This document shows positions 11,515 to 22,885 of a stretch of DNA of 35,034 nt, piece by piece. The position numbers were made by a program, and so were the translations under genes. Position 1 is the stretch's first letter; each line of letters starts with the position of its first letter. The DNA comes from Lactifluus volemus. Lineage: Eukaryota; Basidiomycota; Agaricomycetes; Russulales; Russulaceae. The notes beneath the pieces are model-generated. The model was not told the DNA's origin. It did not search any database and saw only the letters and a program-made list of their open reading frames with translations. The stretch spans positions 1 to 35,034 of the forward strand of contig WTXI01000358.1 of the NCBI GenBank assembly GCA_022376515.1, given 5' to 3'.

Positions 11515-12001
11515 TCAGACCGTTTTGGTGCGAGACGAGCCAAGATAGACAGCTTTGGGATAGGCGAGCGATGGGACGGGTCCTAGTCCACGACCACGAT
11601 CGCTGTCGTCAGATGGGGCCAGAGGTGAGTCACTGTGCAAGACGGGAAGATAGGCAGCGGCAGGATGCTCTGGTAGGCTTTGTGCCGCACCACAATCGAC
11701 ATTGGCATCACGGTGTGTGGTACTATTACCAAGAGCTTTATCGTCGAGGGCGCCGGCGACTAAAGTGGGTTCTCCCTGACGAAAAGGTTCCTTGAACGAG
11801 CGATGACGAAAGAGCAAAAGAATGATCTGAATAAAAAGGACATAAGAAACCTTTTCGGGGGTTTTTTAGATCTGTGTCTCTCACTGTGAGGAGAATGCAT
11901 GTGGCTACTCCGCCGCAAGCTATGGAGAGCACGATGGTGAGTGCAGGAGGATTTGAAGGTGATTGGAGATAAGTGGAAGAAGAATTAGAGGAGGTCGTCA
12001 T
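11515..12001 (-). CDS. small single-pass membrane protein, unknown function
   Basis: I do not recognise the family. Two minus-strand exons, 12001-11885 and 11826-11515, are joined by a 58-bp GT-AG intron (phase 0) and give 142 aa. The support is internal: splicing joins a hydrophobic run at the end of exon 1 (ALTIVLSIACGGVATCILLT) to IILLLF at the start of exon 2, making one transmembrane helix of about 26 residues. It is followed at once by a basic RHRSFK stretch, the pattern expected on a cytosolic side. The N-terminus (about 18 residues, Ser/Asn/Pro-rich) would be outside. The C-terminal 95 residues are polar, with an SDDSD acidic patch. It is divergent from the copper ATPase gene, with 385 bp between the starts. 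It could still be a chance reading. Confidence 0.55.
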
Positions 12002-12386
12002 TTTTTTTGAGATAATGTAGCAGGTCAGGTTCACCCCTCCTCCTCTCAAAGAGAAGACGCGTATGAATGGAATTCATATCATGCCAAATTAGGATGACGT
12101 GTATAGATCACGTGCATGCATTCCTCGATGAATGAATGAGTCATCGTCATTTGCTGATAGCTTACCAAATCAATCGGTTTCGTAATTAATTTTAATTTGT
12201 TCGTCCGAGCGAGCGGCGCACAGGATTGAAAACCATACGACAGCCTTTGCATCGCACGCTCTCTTTCTCACTCTTTGACATCTTCTCTATTTTTCGCTTC
12301 CACACTCTGTAACACATCCCATCCAGGTTAATCGTTTTGTACTACTACTATTACTATTACCACCATCACAAAGAATATCCTCCCCC
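12002..12386. promoter_or_regulatory. divergent promoter region of the copper ATPase and small membrane-protein genes
   Basis: This 385-bp spacer holds a TGAGTCA (AP-1-like) heptamer near 12138, a CACGTG core near 12110, and TTTGCTGA near 12150, one mismatch from the yeast copper-response element TTTGCTCA. A pyrimidine-rich leader (12255-12300) and a CTA/CCA-rich stretch precede the ATPase ATG. Regulatory use is inference only. Confidence 0.4.
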
Positions 12387-15300
12387 ATGTCTACCCTTTC
12401 TTCAGCTTTCTCTAGTCTCTGGTCTAAAGATACCCTCGCGACCGGTTCGGGCAGGGTTGAGCTTCCCCTCATAAAAAATGAGCCTCTAGGCAACAACTTT
12501 ACTACGGATTCGGAGAAATGCGAGTTGCGAATAGAGGGTATGACCTGCGGTTCTTGCGTAGAGGTGAGCATTCCCACACAAAAACTTTCTTCCCCCTTTA
12601 ACCCCCTTTCTAGTCTATCGAGGGAATGCTCAGATCTCAACCCGGAATTCACTCTGTCAAAGTCGCTCTTTTGGCTGAACGCGGGTCTGTCGAGTTTGAT
12701 CCCAAACGATGGGATGCAGACAAGATCATAAATGTCAGCCTTCCCCAATGTCCCCGTCCTGCAGTATTACTCATCCCCTCTCTTCCAGGAAATCTCAGAC
12801 ATTGGTTTCGACGCAACGCTCATCCCTGTCAGTCGTTCAGATCAACTAACCTTGCGCGTTTATGGCATGACCTGCGCGTCATGTACGTCCACAATAGAGA
12901 TAGAGCTCGGAAAGATGCCCGGCATCTCCACCGTCGCAGTATCCCTCGCTACCGAAACAACCAAAGTCACCTTCGATCCCGGTTTGATTGGCCCACGTGA
13001 AATGGTTGAGCGTATCGAGGAACTCGGTTTCGATGCCATGCTTTCAGACCAGCTGGACGCCACCCAGCTACGTTCACTTACACGTGCGAAAGAGATCCAA
13101 GAGTGGCGACTTCAGTTCCAGTGGAGTGTCGCATTTGCTCTTCCCGTCTTCTTTATCAGCATGATCGCTCCTCGGATCCCATTCCTCCGCCCCATTCTCC
13201 ATTTCAATATCATTCCCGGCATCTCCCTTGGCCATCTACTCGTCGCTATTATCACCACGCCAGCACAGTTTTGGCTTGGCCAAAGGTTTTATCGCCATGC
13301 ATTCAAGGCCCTCAAGCACAAGGTGGCAACCATGGACGTCCTTGTCATGTTGGGCACCTCTGCAGCATATTTTTATTCCATCTTCGCATTGATCGCCGCC
13401 ATGATCCATCCTGATCCTGACTCGCCCCCATCCGTCTTCTTCGACACCAGCACCATGCTGATCATGTTTGTATCCCTCGGTCGCTACCTGGAGAACTCTG
13501 CAAAAGGGAAAACGAGTGCAGCGTTAACCGACCTCATGGCCCTTGCTCCTTCCATGGCCATTATCTACACAGACCCCGCTTGCACTTTGGAAAAGAAGAT
13601 TCCGACAGAGCTCCTACAGATCGGGGACACCGTCAAGGTCGTCCCAGGTGAGAAAGTACCCGCCGACGGGACTGTTGTCCGAGGTACTTCCAGCATCGAT
13701 GAGAGTGCGATTACCGGTGAGCCAGTCCCGGTCTTCAAGCAGGTTGGTGATGCCGTTATCGGTGGCACCGTCAACGGGCTCGGGGCGTTTGATATGGTGG
13801 TCACGCGGGCAGGGAAAGACACAGCACTCGCGCAAATCGTCAAGCTCGTAGAAGATGCCCAGACGTCCAAGGCTCCGATCCAAGCATTTGCTGACCGCGT
13901 CGCTGGCTACTTTGTCCCCACTGTCATCTCTCTCGCTACCGTCACGTTCATCGGTTGGATCTTCCTCTCCAGCGTACTCACGGAGGCTCAGCTCCCAGAG
14001 ATGTTCCACCATCACGGCACAAGCAAGGTGGCCGTTTGTCTCCAACTTTGCATCTCGGTCATCGTCGTCGCGTGCCCGTGCGCACTCGGTCTTAGCACTC
14101 CCACTGCGGTCATGGTCGGCACCGGGGTGGGCGCAAAGAATGGGATTCTTATCAAGGGCGGACGTGCGCTCGAGGCGAGTCGGCAGCTTAAGCGTGTCGT
14201 GCTGGACAAGACGGGTACCGTGACCGAGGGCAAGCTTTCCGTTGCGGGCCTCGCGTGGGCACCAACCAGCGAGCTCGGCAATGTGGAGAGCTATTCCGCC
14301 GCGGAAGTTGACGCCGCCACACTGTCAACTACCATGGCTGCTGATGGCATTACCACCCGTGCAGCGGTCATAGCCGCCGTTGCTGTGACGGAGACACGTT
14401 CCGAGCATCCCCTCGCGAAAGCCATCGCAGTCTGGGGCAAGAGTCTCATATCTGCTAATGCGCCAGAAGCGACCGTCGAAGCGTTCGAGAGCGTCACAGG
14501 TCAAGGAGTGCGCGCGACCGTCGCCTTTTCAAATGGAGCCAAGTACATCGTTTGGGTCGGTTCGGCACGTTTCATCACACAGTCCGAAGCCGTCCGCCTC
14601 CCCTCTGGTCTCTCTACGTTCGAGTCGAGCGAGTCCCAACGCGGCTGCACGTTGATCTACGTCGCCATCGCTTCCTCTGCGCCGCGTCCGCTTCCCGTAC
14701 TCGCAATCTCACTCTCGGATAAACCGAAACGCTCGTCGGCGCGCGCAATTCGTGCGTTACAGGACATGGGGATCGAAGTAAACTTGATGACCGGCGATGG
14801 CCGCTCGACCGCCCTCGTGGTTGCGCAACAGATGGGCATCAAGCCGGAAGGAGTGTGGGCGGATATGAGCCCGAAGGGCAAGGCTGCGGTTATCACAGAG
14901 CTGATGGAGAGGGGCGGCGGCGTGGCAATGGTGAGACTTTCTTTCTCTGCACAAACCTTTTATCTAACTTTCGTGGATTCAGGTTGGCGACGGCATCAAT
15001 GACTCGCCAGCACTTGCTGCTGCGACGGTGGGCATCGCACTTTCTTCAGGGACATCCGTAGCGATCGAAGCCGCCGACATCGTGCTCATGCGATCCGACC
15101 TACTGGATGTAGTTGCCGCTCTCGACCTTTCACGCGCCATCTTCCGCACGATCCGACGCAACCTCATCTGGGCCTGTGTCTACAACGTGCTCGGCATCCC
15201 GCTCGCCATGGGACTCCTTTTACCCTTTGGCATTCACCTTCACCCGATGATGGCCGGCGCGATGATGGCGTTTAGCTCGGTCAGCGTCGTCACGAGTTCG

Positions 15301-15489
15301 TTGTTGCTTAGGCGATGGGTACGCCCCGAAGATAGCGTCATGCCAGACGAACGACGAGTGTTGCCAGAATCATTATGGGGTCTTGCAAATGTCGCGTTGA
15401 GCAACGTGTGGGACGCACTGCGCGGGCGGATATCCTCAGCCCCCACGCGTCGGGGCTACGCCCAGGTGGCCACAGATGATAACGCGTAA
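12387..15489 (+). CDS. CCC2: Ccc2-type P1B copper-transporting ATPase
   Basis: This pumps Cu(I) into the late Golgi lumen, where copper is loaded onto secreted oxidases such as laccases and Fet3-type ferroxidases (family role; substrate inferred from motifs). There are four exons, 12387-12563, 12614-12733, 12789-14930 and 14983-15489, all in phase, giving 981 aa (yeast Ccc2 is 1004). Two N-terminal HMA domains carry GMTCGSC (51-57) and GMTCASC (125-131). Both the first HMA and the ATP-hinge motif GDGIND (815-820) are completed only by splicing. Also seen are the phosphatase-type TGEP motif, the membrane CPC (C528-P-C530) that defines copper pumps, the phosphorylated Asp in DKTGT (D572), SEHPLA (His639) and MTGD. 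C-terminal membrane helices include YN and MxxSS motifs typical of Cu(I) ATPases. Nothing is missing; it should be active. Confidence 0.96.
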
Positions 15490-16900
15490 AACTGCGATTC
15501 CCTCTCGGTACAGTAGTGCATTTGGGCTTTCTTTGTTTATTGGTAAGCCTTTTTTATCTAGAGGTTTCGATCTGTCAATACAATATATTATTACCTTATG
15601 ATATTTATTCATCTTATATCGTTGGTTGGAACGCTTTAGCCGTGGTTTGCAGGGGGATGTTGAAAGGTAACCTGCATTGCGCGCGAGTATTCCTTTGGTA
15701 AGGGCCAGAGGATATCTTCGTCATTGTTGTTGAGCATACACGTGTCGAGTCGTGACTGCATCCGAGAGTTTGCGAGAGAAACGAACGCGAAGTAGGGATC
15801 AAGTATATGGCAAGCCGAGCGCAATACACGAAAATTTATTACAAGTTTTACGTCCTCACGCGCACTTACACTGATGATTAACGAAACGTTATCCGACCTC
15901 AAACTTGCAGGTGTGTGGGTGGCCACGCAGGTTGCTTTGCTATGTAAAGATTCGTGGAGGAAGTGATGGTTTTATTACTATACTGTACTGTACCTCACTA
16001 AAGCAGCTCACAAAGAGGCGAGCCAAAGAAAAGAGTAGGGACAGGAGTCAACCCTGAGCCAAGGTAGGCTTATATAGGCTATGTCAAACGTTTTGTGGCC
16101 CAATTTCCACGTGGTTCGGGTCGTCGAGCTGCATAATACGAATCAATGCCCGGAACGGGGAACATCGTGATGGCATCGAAGTTCAATCATGGTCGGATGG
16201 CTGATTAAATCTACAGGCCCACTTCCGTTATTGCTGTTTGCCTCTGCGGTGTCGCTATAAAAAGATGAGAGGTTGAAGTTCGACAAACTGGTAGGGTGAT
16301 AATTGCCGGAGTTTGACAATTGATACGACCTGTAGCAGACGGGAATGTGGCGCCAGGCGAATTCCGAGACCCCATCACTTGTTCCTGCTCTTACTGTACA
16401 ACTTCCTGAATGCACTCAGGCTGTCCGCTCAGTCTCAATGGCGATGTAGACGCCCCAGATTAGTCAGCAGTCGGGGAGTCACCGCAGTCAACACCATCAC
16501 CTGTCAACACCATCAACACCATCACCTTACAGCTTTGACTCAGCTATCGGAAATTTATCAATGGGTTTCGTATACTTTAGTGTGGGCTTCGCGGACTATT
16601 GACCTTGGCACAACTATTCCCTGACGAGGCGCCGAACGAAGGATGCGATTCCTCTCGGCCAACATACAAATAGGAATCTCTGGGGTATGACGATTAAAAT
16701 CGCCGTTGTTGCCGGAAGCCCCGGTATATTCCGCCAAGTACGGGTCGGTTTTGTCGGATCCCCTGTTCCGCCCACAGTTCAGCACTACAGATTTCGCTGA
16801 TGCCATTCGTATTTCATCCTGCTCCCAGGGTCGTCCATTAGATCTAGGGACTGATGTCCGTTCAACCAGGTAGTTTGGTCAGATCTGTGGTGGTCACGGC
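15490..16900. other. intergenic region upstream of the P450
   Basis: No supported gene in 1.4 kb. Open frames such as 15926-15636 (minus) and 16415-16143 (minus) show no recognisable domain. A CTATACTGTACTGTACC motif occurs near 15978-15993 and a TATATAGG sequence near 16070 has no gene assigned downstream. An imperfect TCAACACCATCA repeat lies at 16488-16526. Confidence 0.5.
16488..16526. repeat. short imperfect tandem repeat (TCAACACCATCA)
   Basis: Two full units of TCAACACCATCA and one partial unit, separated by a few bases, sit in the non-coding region upstream of the P450 gene. No function is visible. Confidence 0.7.
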
Positions 16901-16907
16901 TATATAA
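16901..16907 (+). promoter_or_regulatory. TATA box of the cytochrome P450 gene
   Basis: TATATAA lies 49 bp upstream of the P450 ATG at 16956. A close TATA box like this suits an inducible gene with a short 5' leader (inference). Confidence 0.55.
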
Positions 16908-16955
16908 CCCCTTCAGTTTCACCGGACACCTGTCGTGCACAGTCCATCTTTTACT

Positions 16956-18912
16956 ATGTCCGTCACAGTACAAGCCGTTAATATCGCTCTGGCAGTTCTT
17001 GCCCTCTGGCTTCTTAAGAAAGTAACCGAGAAGAAGCCTCTGGGGCGCCCAATCCCAGGCCCAAAGGGCTGGCCAATAATCGGCAATCTACTGGACGTCC
17101 CGACCGAGGTGGAGTATCAAGTCTTTTCCATGTGGAAGAAGAAATACGGTAAGTAGATCGACTACCGTGTCACCGTCAGACGGGTTCATAGTCAACATTG
17201 CAGGTGATCTCATCCAGTTGACGGTCCTCGGTCAACCAACGATCGTTATCAATTCACCGCAACTTGCCAATGACATTCTCAGCAAAAAGAGTGCGATTTA
17301 CTCAAGCCGACCCCATCTGACAATGGCTTGTGACCTTGTTGGATGGAAAGATGTCCTCGTCCTCCTCAAATACACCGACAAGTTCAAGGCGTGTCGGCGC
17401 ATGTTCCAGTCCGTGATTGGTACGAGGGCTAGCGTCGACAAGTTCCGGGACACTTTGGAAGAAGAGTCATCCCTCATGCTTCGCCGGTTGTTGGACGAAC
17501 CCGAGAACTTTGTCGGTCCTGTCCGGAAGTGCGTCCCTACTGAGACAGAGCCTTTTCGTAATAATCTGACCGTTTCGATTGGGCTCTGATTTTAGGGCGG
17601 TCGGTGTCATTATTCTCAGGATATCCCACGGGTATAGGCCGAAATCTGAGGACGACAACTTGGTCCGGATTGCCGATGAGGCCACAGATCAGCTCAACGT
17701 CCTGCTTTCCCCGGGTCTCTTCGCTGTCGACTTCCTCCCGGTCCTCCGGTACATCCCAGAATGGTTCCCAGGTGGTGGCTTCCACAAAATCGCTCGCGAG
17801 TGGCGGCACACGCTATTCGACCTTACTGATAAATCATACGAGTTCGTTCTCGACCAGATGGTACGCTTTCAAGCTTTTGGTCAGTCTGTCATTTTCTGGT
17901 TCTTAGTGGGCCAAATCTCGTAGGCCAAAGGAACTGCGGTGCCCAACTTTGTCACGAATTTGCTCGAAGGACGCGAGGTTTCACCCGAGGAAGAAGAAGA
18001 GATCAAGTGGGCCGCTTCCAGTCTCTACTCTGGTGGTGCTGATACTGTAAGAGTCACTGTCTCGTGGATCAGTGGCAGACTGATAGTCATATTCTTCCCG
18101 TAGCCCGTCTCTGCAATGTCGTCCTTCCTCCTCGCTATGACGATGTACCCAGAAATTCAAAGGAAATGCCAGGCCGAGCTCGACTCTGTCGTCGGCAACG
18201 ACAGACTACCGACGTTCGCCGACCGCGACTCGCTCCCGTATCTTGCTGCGATGCTCAAGGAGGTCATCCGTTGGGGCCCAACAACCCCACTCGGTGCTCC
18301 ACACTGCGTCGAGCAGGACGACGTGCACAATGGGTATTTCATCCCAAAAGGCTCTATCATTATGGCAAACATTTGGTGAGCCGTAGCGCCGCGTCCCTCC
18401 TCCCTCACTTCGTTTCACACGCGCCCACACACAGGCATTTCCTGCACGATCCCGAGGTTTACAAGGATCCGATGACGTTTAACCCAGACCGCTTAATTAC
18501 TCAACCCGGTAAACCCGCCGAACCCGATCCATTCGATGTTGCCTTTGGCTACGGACGCCGGTAAGTGCATTACCCATGAATTTTTTAAAAAAAAGCATAA
18601 ATGCTTACGGACTTAAAACACCAGTGCATGCCCCGGCGCGCAGCTCGCACAATCCATCATGTTCATCTTTGCAGCGACAGTGCTGTCCGTGTTCGACATT
18701 GGCAAGGTGACCATCAATGGCGTCGTCCAAGAGCCCAAGAATGAATTCAGCAGTGGGGTTCTCGTGTACGTCCTTATTACCGTTCTTTAAATAGTTTGCC
18801 TGAAAGTGGGGGAATTTTGTGTAGGCGTCCGAAACCGTTCAAGAGCATACTCAAGCCACGCTCTTCCAAGGCGGAGGATCTGGTCAGATCCTTCGACCTG
18901 TCGAGTTACTAA
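16956..18912 (+). CDS. microsomal cytochrome P450 monooxygenase
   Basis: This is a heme-thiolate monooxygenase anchored in the ER; the substrate is unknown. The sequence style is that of basidiomycete P450s often labelled O-methylsterigmatocystin oxidoreductase-like, a label that says nothing firm about substrate. There are eight exons: 16956-17148, 17204-17528, 17596-17860, 17924-18046, 18104-18375, 18435-18560, 18625-18765 and 18825-18912. All phases agree; 510 aa, normal length. Seen: an N-terminal membrane anchor (about 5-22), a Pro hinge (PIPGPKGWPIIGN, about 31-43), the I-helix oxygen-binding region (SGGADT, about 297-302), the K-helix ExxR (E355-R358), an MTFNPDR motif, and the heme loop FGYGRRACPG with ligand Cys437. 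An intron splits that loop two residues before the Cys. Oddity: the residue after I-helix Asp-Thr is Pro, where Thr or Ser is usual. Confidence 0.93.
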
Positions 18913-19626
18913 AGCTAGATCTGTGACCCTTGTACCGGTAGAATCTTTTTTTAAACATTTTTTGTTGTTGGTTGGTCTTATTGTTTTACCTTCATATACA
19001 ACTCTTTAATGCTCCTGTCATGGAAATGGCAACACATCATAATCAGTTCTCATCAGCCCTCATCAAAACAAGTTGGATTCGGGAAGGTGGCGTTAGGATT
19101 TCGTACCACAGGCAAAGCCGAAACGGTGTGAGGTTTAGTTATCACTGCATCCTTTGCCAGGGGGATGTCGGTGGCGAACGGCTTGGCTCAGCCTTGATTG
19201 CTTGAGCTTAAGCCTATAAATTGCTTTCGGAGGCAGCTTCTTGACTCATGTGTTCCAGCACCTTCAAACTGCCCATTGTTCTCACACATTCTGGCTGGGT
19301 TTTGCATTGGTCAAGGAGACTGCGGGGAGATACTAGTTGCTGCCTTCTTCACTTGGGCTCGTGACCTTTAAAGTCCAAAACCTCGCCAAGTTGCACAGCC
19401 TTGTCATTACTTCTCAGTTAAAGAGCTGTTCCAAAGTCTGTTTTCCGACACAACATTCGCTTCAATGTCAGATGACTTCTCATCGCTCTGTCCCTCAAAC
19501 GCCACGCGACAAACATTGAAGTTTTCTCGATAATGCATTGATGCATTTCATCAAGCCTTTTGAATTAGTTGTCCACTGCCATATTCCGTATCAGTGTCTG
19601 TGTTTTGAACAAACTCTGCATATTAC
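18913..19626. other. intergenic region, P450 3' flank
   Basis: No gene is supported. It holds the 3' flank of the P450 gene and that of the convergent GPI-protein gene. Nothing else stands out. Confidence 0.5.
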
Positions 19627-20605
19627 TCAGGCCAATACAGCAGCGACGACCGCTCCAAGAACACCAGCCACACCATAAGAAATGTCACTAGCAATTGCCG
19701 CTGCATTTCCCGAAGAAGACTTCGCCCTGACTCATAAATTAGCTAGGAAGAACACCAGCTGGTCACCAAAACGTACGTCGGGGTGGATGCAGATGCAGAT
19801 GTTGTGAGTGTGTTCCCATTCGTCGCCGAAGGCGTAGTTCCGGATGTCGCAGCTGCAGAGGATCCGGCAGCTGGTGAGGCAGCAGTGGTACCAGCTGCAG
19901 CAGAAGACCCTGATGCCCCTAGGCAGGCAGTACTAACTGTACCAACGTAAGCAGGCAATCATAATCATAAATCCTAACACGTACCGCCAGCCTGAACAGT
20001 AAACGGAGCAGACTGTCCAAGAGCACCAGTGGAATCACGACAAGAGAAGCCAAGCTGTGTATCTGGGGATATGAATGACGTCAGACGTCGCTATGCACGT
20101 GTTAAGTGGTATCCAAGAAAACTGACTGGCGGGAAATGTGACGGTCCAGGTAATGGGAGAGGAGTATGCTTCTGGAAAGGTAACGAGGGGGGGGCCATTA
20201 GGATTTGCACCTGAAGTGATGCTAGAGACAGAAGTACCACGAATGAGCAAGAGCAGGAACTAGGAAACGGGGATGACGAACGTCTACAAGGAGGGGAAAG
20301 ATAGAGAGAAACGTAAACTCAAGTTTTACGTATAAAAGGAGGGCCATGCGTACGCAGTCATAAGGCCCTAGAATCGTGTCACTAAGCAATTCGAGAAAGA
20401 GAGGAGAAATACAAACCAGTTCCCCCCGACCAGGATAGCTGAGCAGGCTCGCATGCAGCCACATTAGCTCTGGTTAACAAGTCAAGAACGAAATCTATCT
20501 TCAAACGGCTGCTGGAACTGACGGCGTATTGACAGTAAACCCAGCGACACCCTTGAGAGTGACGAAGAAAGTAACAGAAAGGACCAAGAAGAGCCTGGAC
20601 TTCAT
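19627..20605 (-). CDS. GPI-anchored Ser/Ala/Thr-rich secreted protein
   Basis: This resembles the basidiomycete cell-surface family with a signal peptide, one Ig-like domain, a Ser/Thr/Ala-rich stalk and a GPI signal. Confident minus-strand exons are 20605-20523 (signal peptide, then FTVNTP), 20469-20417 (ACEPAQLSWSGGTG), 20221-20127 (PITWTVTFPA), 20062-19985 (LGFSCRDSTGALGQSAPFTV), 19936-19777 (Ser/Ala/Thr stalk, about 50 residues) and 19726-19627 (GPI-type tail GVAGVLGAVVAAVLA). A 14-nt exon at 20367-20354 (PYDC) is likely, but the join from 20354 to 20221 is unresolved: the best splice sites leave a phase conflict, so either another small exon exists or the gene carries a frameshift. Two Cys in the Ig-like part could pair. 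The role is probably structural or adhesive in the wall (inference). Confidence 0.72.
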
Positions 20606-21548
20606 TTATGAGTGTGAGTGAGACTGCGTGGGGAAAGGGAGGGACGAGGGGTGTAAGGAAGGGGATACGGTGGTGGCGTATACCCATTACCTCGCTTGCA
20701 AGGTATTCAGTGTGGTCGTAATTTGACCGTGCCTCAGCTTTGCTATCGGTGTGCCTTTTTGAATTCTGGTTCGTGATTGGATCGGATCTTTTCCAATATT
20801 TGAAATTGGTTCCAATCAGAGGGTTGGGCGCAAGGTGCTAGCGAATGACAGACTGCACGTTGACTTTGTTTTTGATATTGACCCTTGTGTTATCGCGTGT
20901 TCTAGTACAGATGTTCCTTGCTGGGGAACTTCAAATCGGAGGGGAGCTGGGCTGGCAGCCGAGAACGCGCATGGGGACCCGGAGATGGGATGGCCAATTA
21001 TGTCATACAGTAGTCCTGCTAGTTCGTTGTTACACAAAGCACATCATCGTTCAAACGGTTTTTTCCCAAATTGGAAGCGCTTTCCTATATGCGGGTGGCG
21101 TGCACTGTGTAGTGTGCACGGCACTTTGCCACAAACCCACGACGTCGTCACTTAGGGAAGACAATCCTCTTAACTTACTACAGTGCATCAGTCAATTCCG
21201 TTTCATTTCGATATTTGTTCACACATCTATCCAAGCATCTATCGCCTATCGCTGAACGGTTGGCAGCGAAACACAACAGAGCTTGCTCCAGATAGAGATA
21301 ACGGGTACGTCGTAGTGATGCTGTTCTGATAAATACTAAATCCCTTTCCTCTCTCAGTCCTCAGCGCGCACGATCTTCTTCGTCCGAGTTATCCCGAGAC
21401 CCTCTTTGGAAAAAGCAGGCGATTTTATGCTACTGTGACGTACGGAGCGAGGACACGGCAAACATGATCTGTGCGAAGCGTCATGCAGCGCGTGGCATGA
21501 AAAGAGAACAGCGATTCCTTATGAGAATTGTCCTATTTTTATTCTTAT
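20606..21548. other. intergenic region
   Basis: No gene is supported. The longest open frame (20845-21255, plus, 136 codons) is hydrophobic at its start but has no family resemblance and no visible splice partners. The minus-strand sequence downstream of the gag stop shows no protease, integrase or reverse transcriptase. Confidence 0.45.
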
Positions 21549-22514
21549 TTACAACCGAGTCTCCTGCAGTGCTGTACGAATTCTCGGACCTTGCCCCTCA
21601 TTACCGCCTCCTTTCGCCCAGCATCCCGCCTTGATGTACCCGCGCTTGTGGCAGTCGTGGCACTCAATACCACGTCGCTTCTTCCCTTTCAAGTTTGGGT
21701 TCTGTTGAGATGCGACGAGCGCTTCGTATGCACCCTCCTTCGGCTTCATCAGCCTGCGGCGATCGTATTCGTCTGTTGCCACACGGATGACTCGGACGTT
21801 TGAAGGCATGATGGTTACCCCAATGAGTTCAACGCAGGCATTTAGGCCATGGATGACGCCTTCACAGGACTGTGCCAGTGGGAGTGTGCGCAACAGAATG
21901 TAGGCATACTCAGCTTCTGGGGTTGCGCTCCCCATGGATGCCAACTGCTCGCGTATTTCGGTGAGCTCTCGAAATGGGTGCGTAAATCCTCCTCCTCTCC
22001 ACACCTGAAGCTTCCACGTTGCCACTTTAGGTCCAGCCTCGTTCGAGCATCGTAAATGTTCCCACACTCTCTTTGCAGTCCTCTCCCTTCTGACGTGGTT
22101 GAAGGCGGTGTCGGGGATCGATGAGGCGATGAGCTGCTTGACTCCGGCTTCATCATTGTCCCAGCGTTTTGGCGGCTTCATCCCGTCGATATCTCCGGCA
22201 TCTACACACCCCGTTGTGATCTCATCGCTGGTGAGGTGGTCGCTCCACATTCTTGAGTCAATATCCCAAAACATCCGGCCGCGGTAGGTCACCCAGTTCG
22301 ACCCATCTGCCGCTAACTTGGCGATGTGTAGCCCTGATTCTTCATTCATGTCGTAAGGGGAATGGATGAATGGTGTGAAGGAGAAGAAATGGGACTTTGA
22401 GTCGAGAACGGGAAGATCGAGTTCGCGCAAGGAGAGGAATGGAGCGGCGGCGAGAGCAGACAAGTCGGAGGAAATGAGAGGCTCGACAATTTGATACCTC
22501 TTTACAACGTCCAC
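21549..22514 (-). mobile_element. orphan copia-type gag remnant with zinc knuckle
   Basis: The reading frame resembles the Gag (UBN2/gag-polypeptide) of Ty1/copia LTR retrotransposons. Features are GSNWVTYRGRMFWDI near the start of the capsid part, WDNDEAGVKQLIASSIPD, a VWEHLR motif and a C-terminal CCHC-like knuckle in a Lys/Arg-rich tail. The likely gag ATG is at 22349 (266 aa); the in-frame sequence before it (22514-22350) is probably leader. The knuckle reads Cys-x2-Cys-x4-Tyr-x4-Cys, so the zinc-binding His is replaced by Tyr. No protease, integrase, reverse transcriptase or LTR pair is visible nearby, so the element cannot move by itself. The frame is open over its full length, so it is either young or kept for another use. 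Confidence 0.78.
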
Positions 22515-22804
22515 TTAGGTTATTAATAAGTTGTAGTCCAAAGTAACTACTCCTAGTCAGAATATTAACTCAATAAGATACGAAAGGTGTAAGAGTCGAG
22601 AACGAGATGAGCTCGATCTGCAAGTGAGACTCCCGACGTTGCTTCGTTCACGCACTCGCCTGCCTTCGCCAAGCGTGCTCACCAGTCGCAACTGACAGTA
22701 TTCTACCCACTCAGACTTGGCTTCCTTCACACAATTGCCATTTCTGGCAACGTGCTCAATCAAGGCTACGTAACCACCTCAATTTCGACGCTCTCATGTT
22801 ACGC
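22515..22804. other. non-coding spacer
   Basis: This lies between the gag remnant and the ppo exon-1 fragment. The 68-codon minus-strand frame (22763-22557) has no recognisable similarity. No LTR boundary could be fixed. Confidence 0.35.
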
Positions 22805-22885
22805 ATGAAGCGGCGAAACAGCTTCAGGCCGCAGTGAAAGAGTTCCAGGCCGCCGTGATCACACCATTACTCACTTATGGGTCCA
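22805..22885 (+). pseudogene. stray copy of ppo exon 1 end plus part of intron 1
   Basis: This plus-strand segment matches the minus-strand ppo gene at about 29760-29840. GCTTCAGGC-GCAGTGAAAG and GGCCGCCGTGA are shared, as is the intron sequence that follows (CTCACT-ATGGGT in both). It encodes a variant of the QAAVKEFKAA helix and includes the GTGA 5' splice site, so it came from genomic DNA, not mRNA. It is truncated on both sides, inverted relative to the intact gene about 7 kb away, and cannot be functional. Confidence 0.75.

Noticed and set aside
15636..15926. 96-codon minus-strand frame downstream of the copper ATPase
   Set aside because: It opens without a proper ATG, contains an intron-like donor in its first third and resembles nothing known to me.
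20845..21255. 136-codon plus-strand frame with hydrophobic start
   Set aside because: Signal-peptide-like beginning only; the rest is not protein-like and no introns or family support it.
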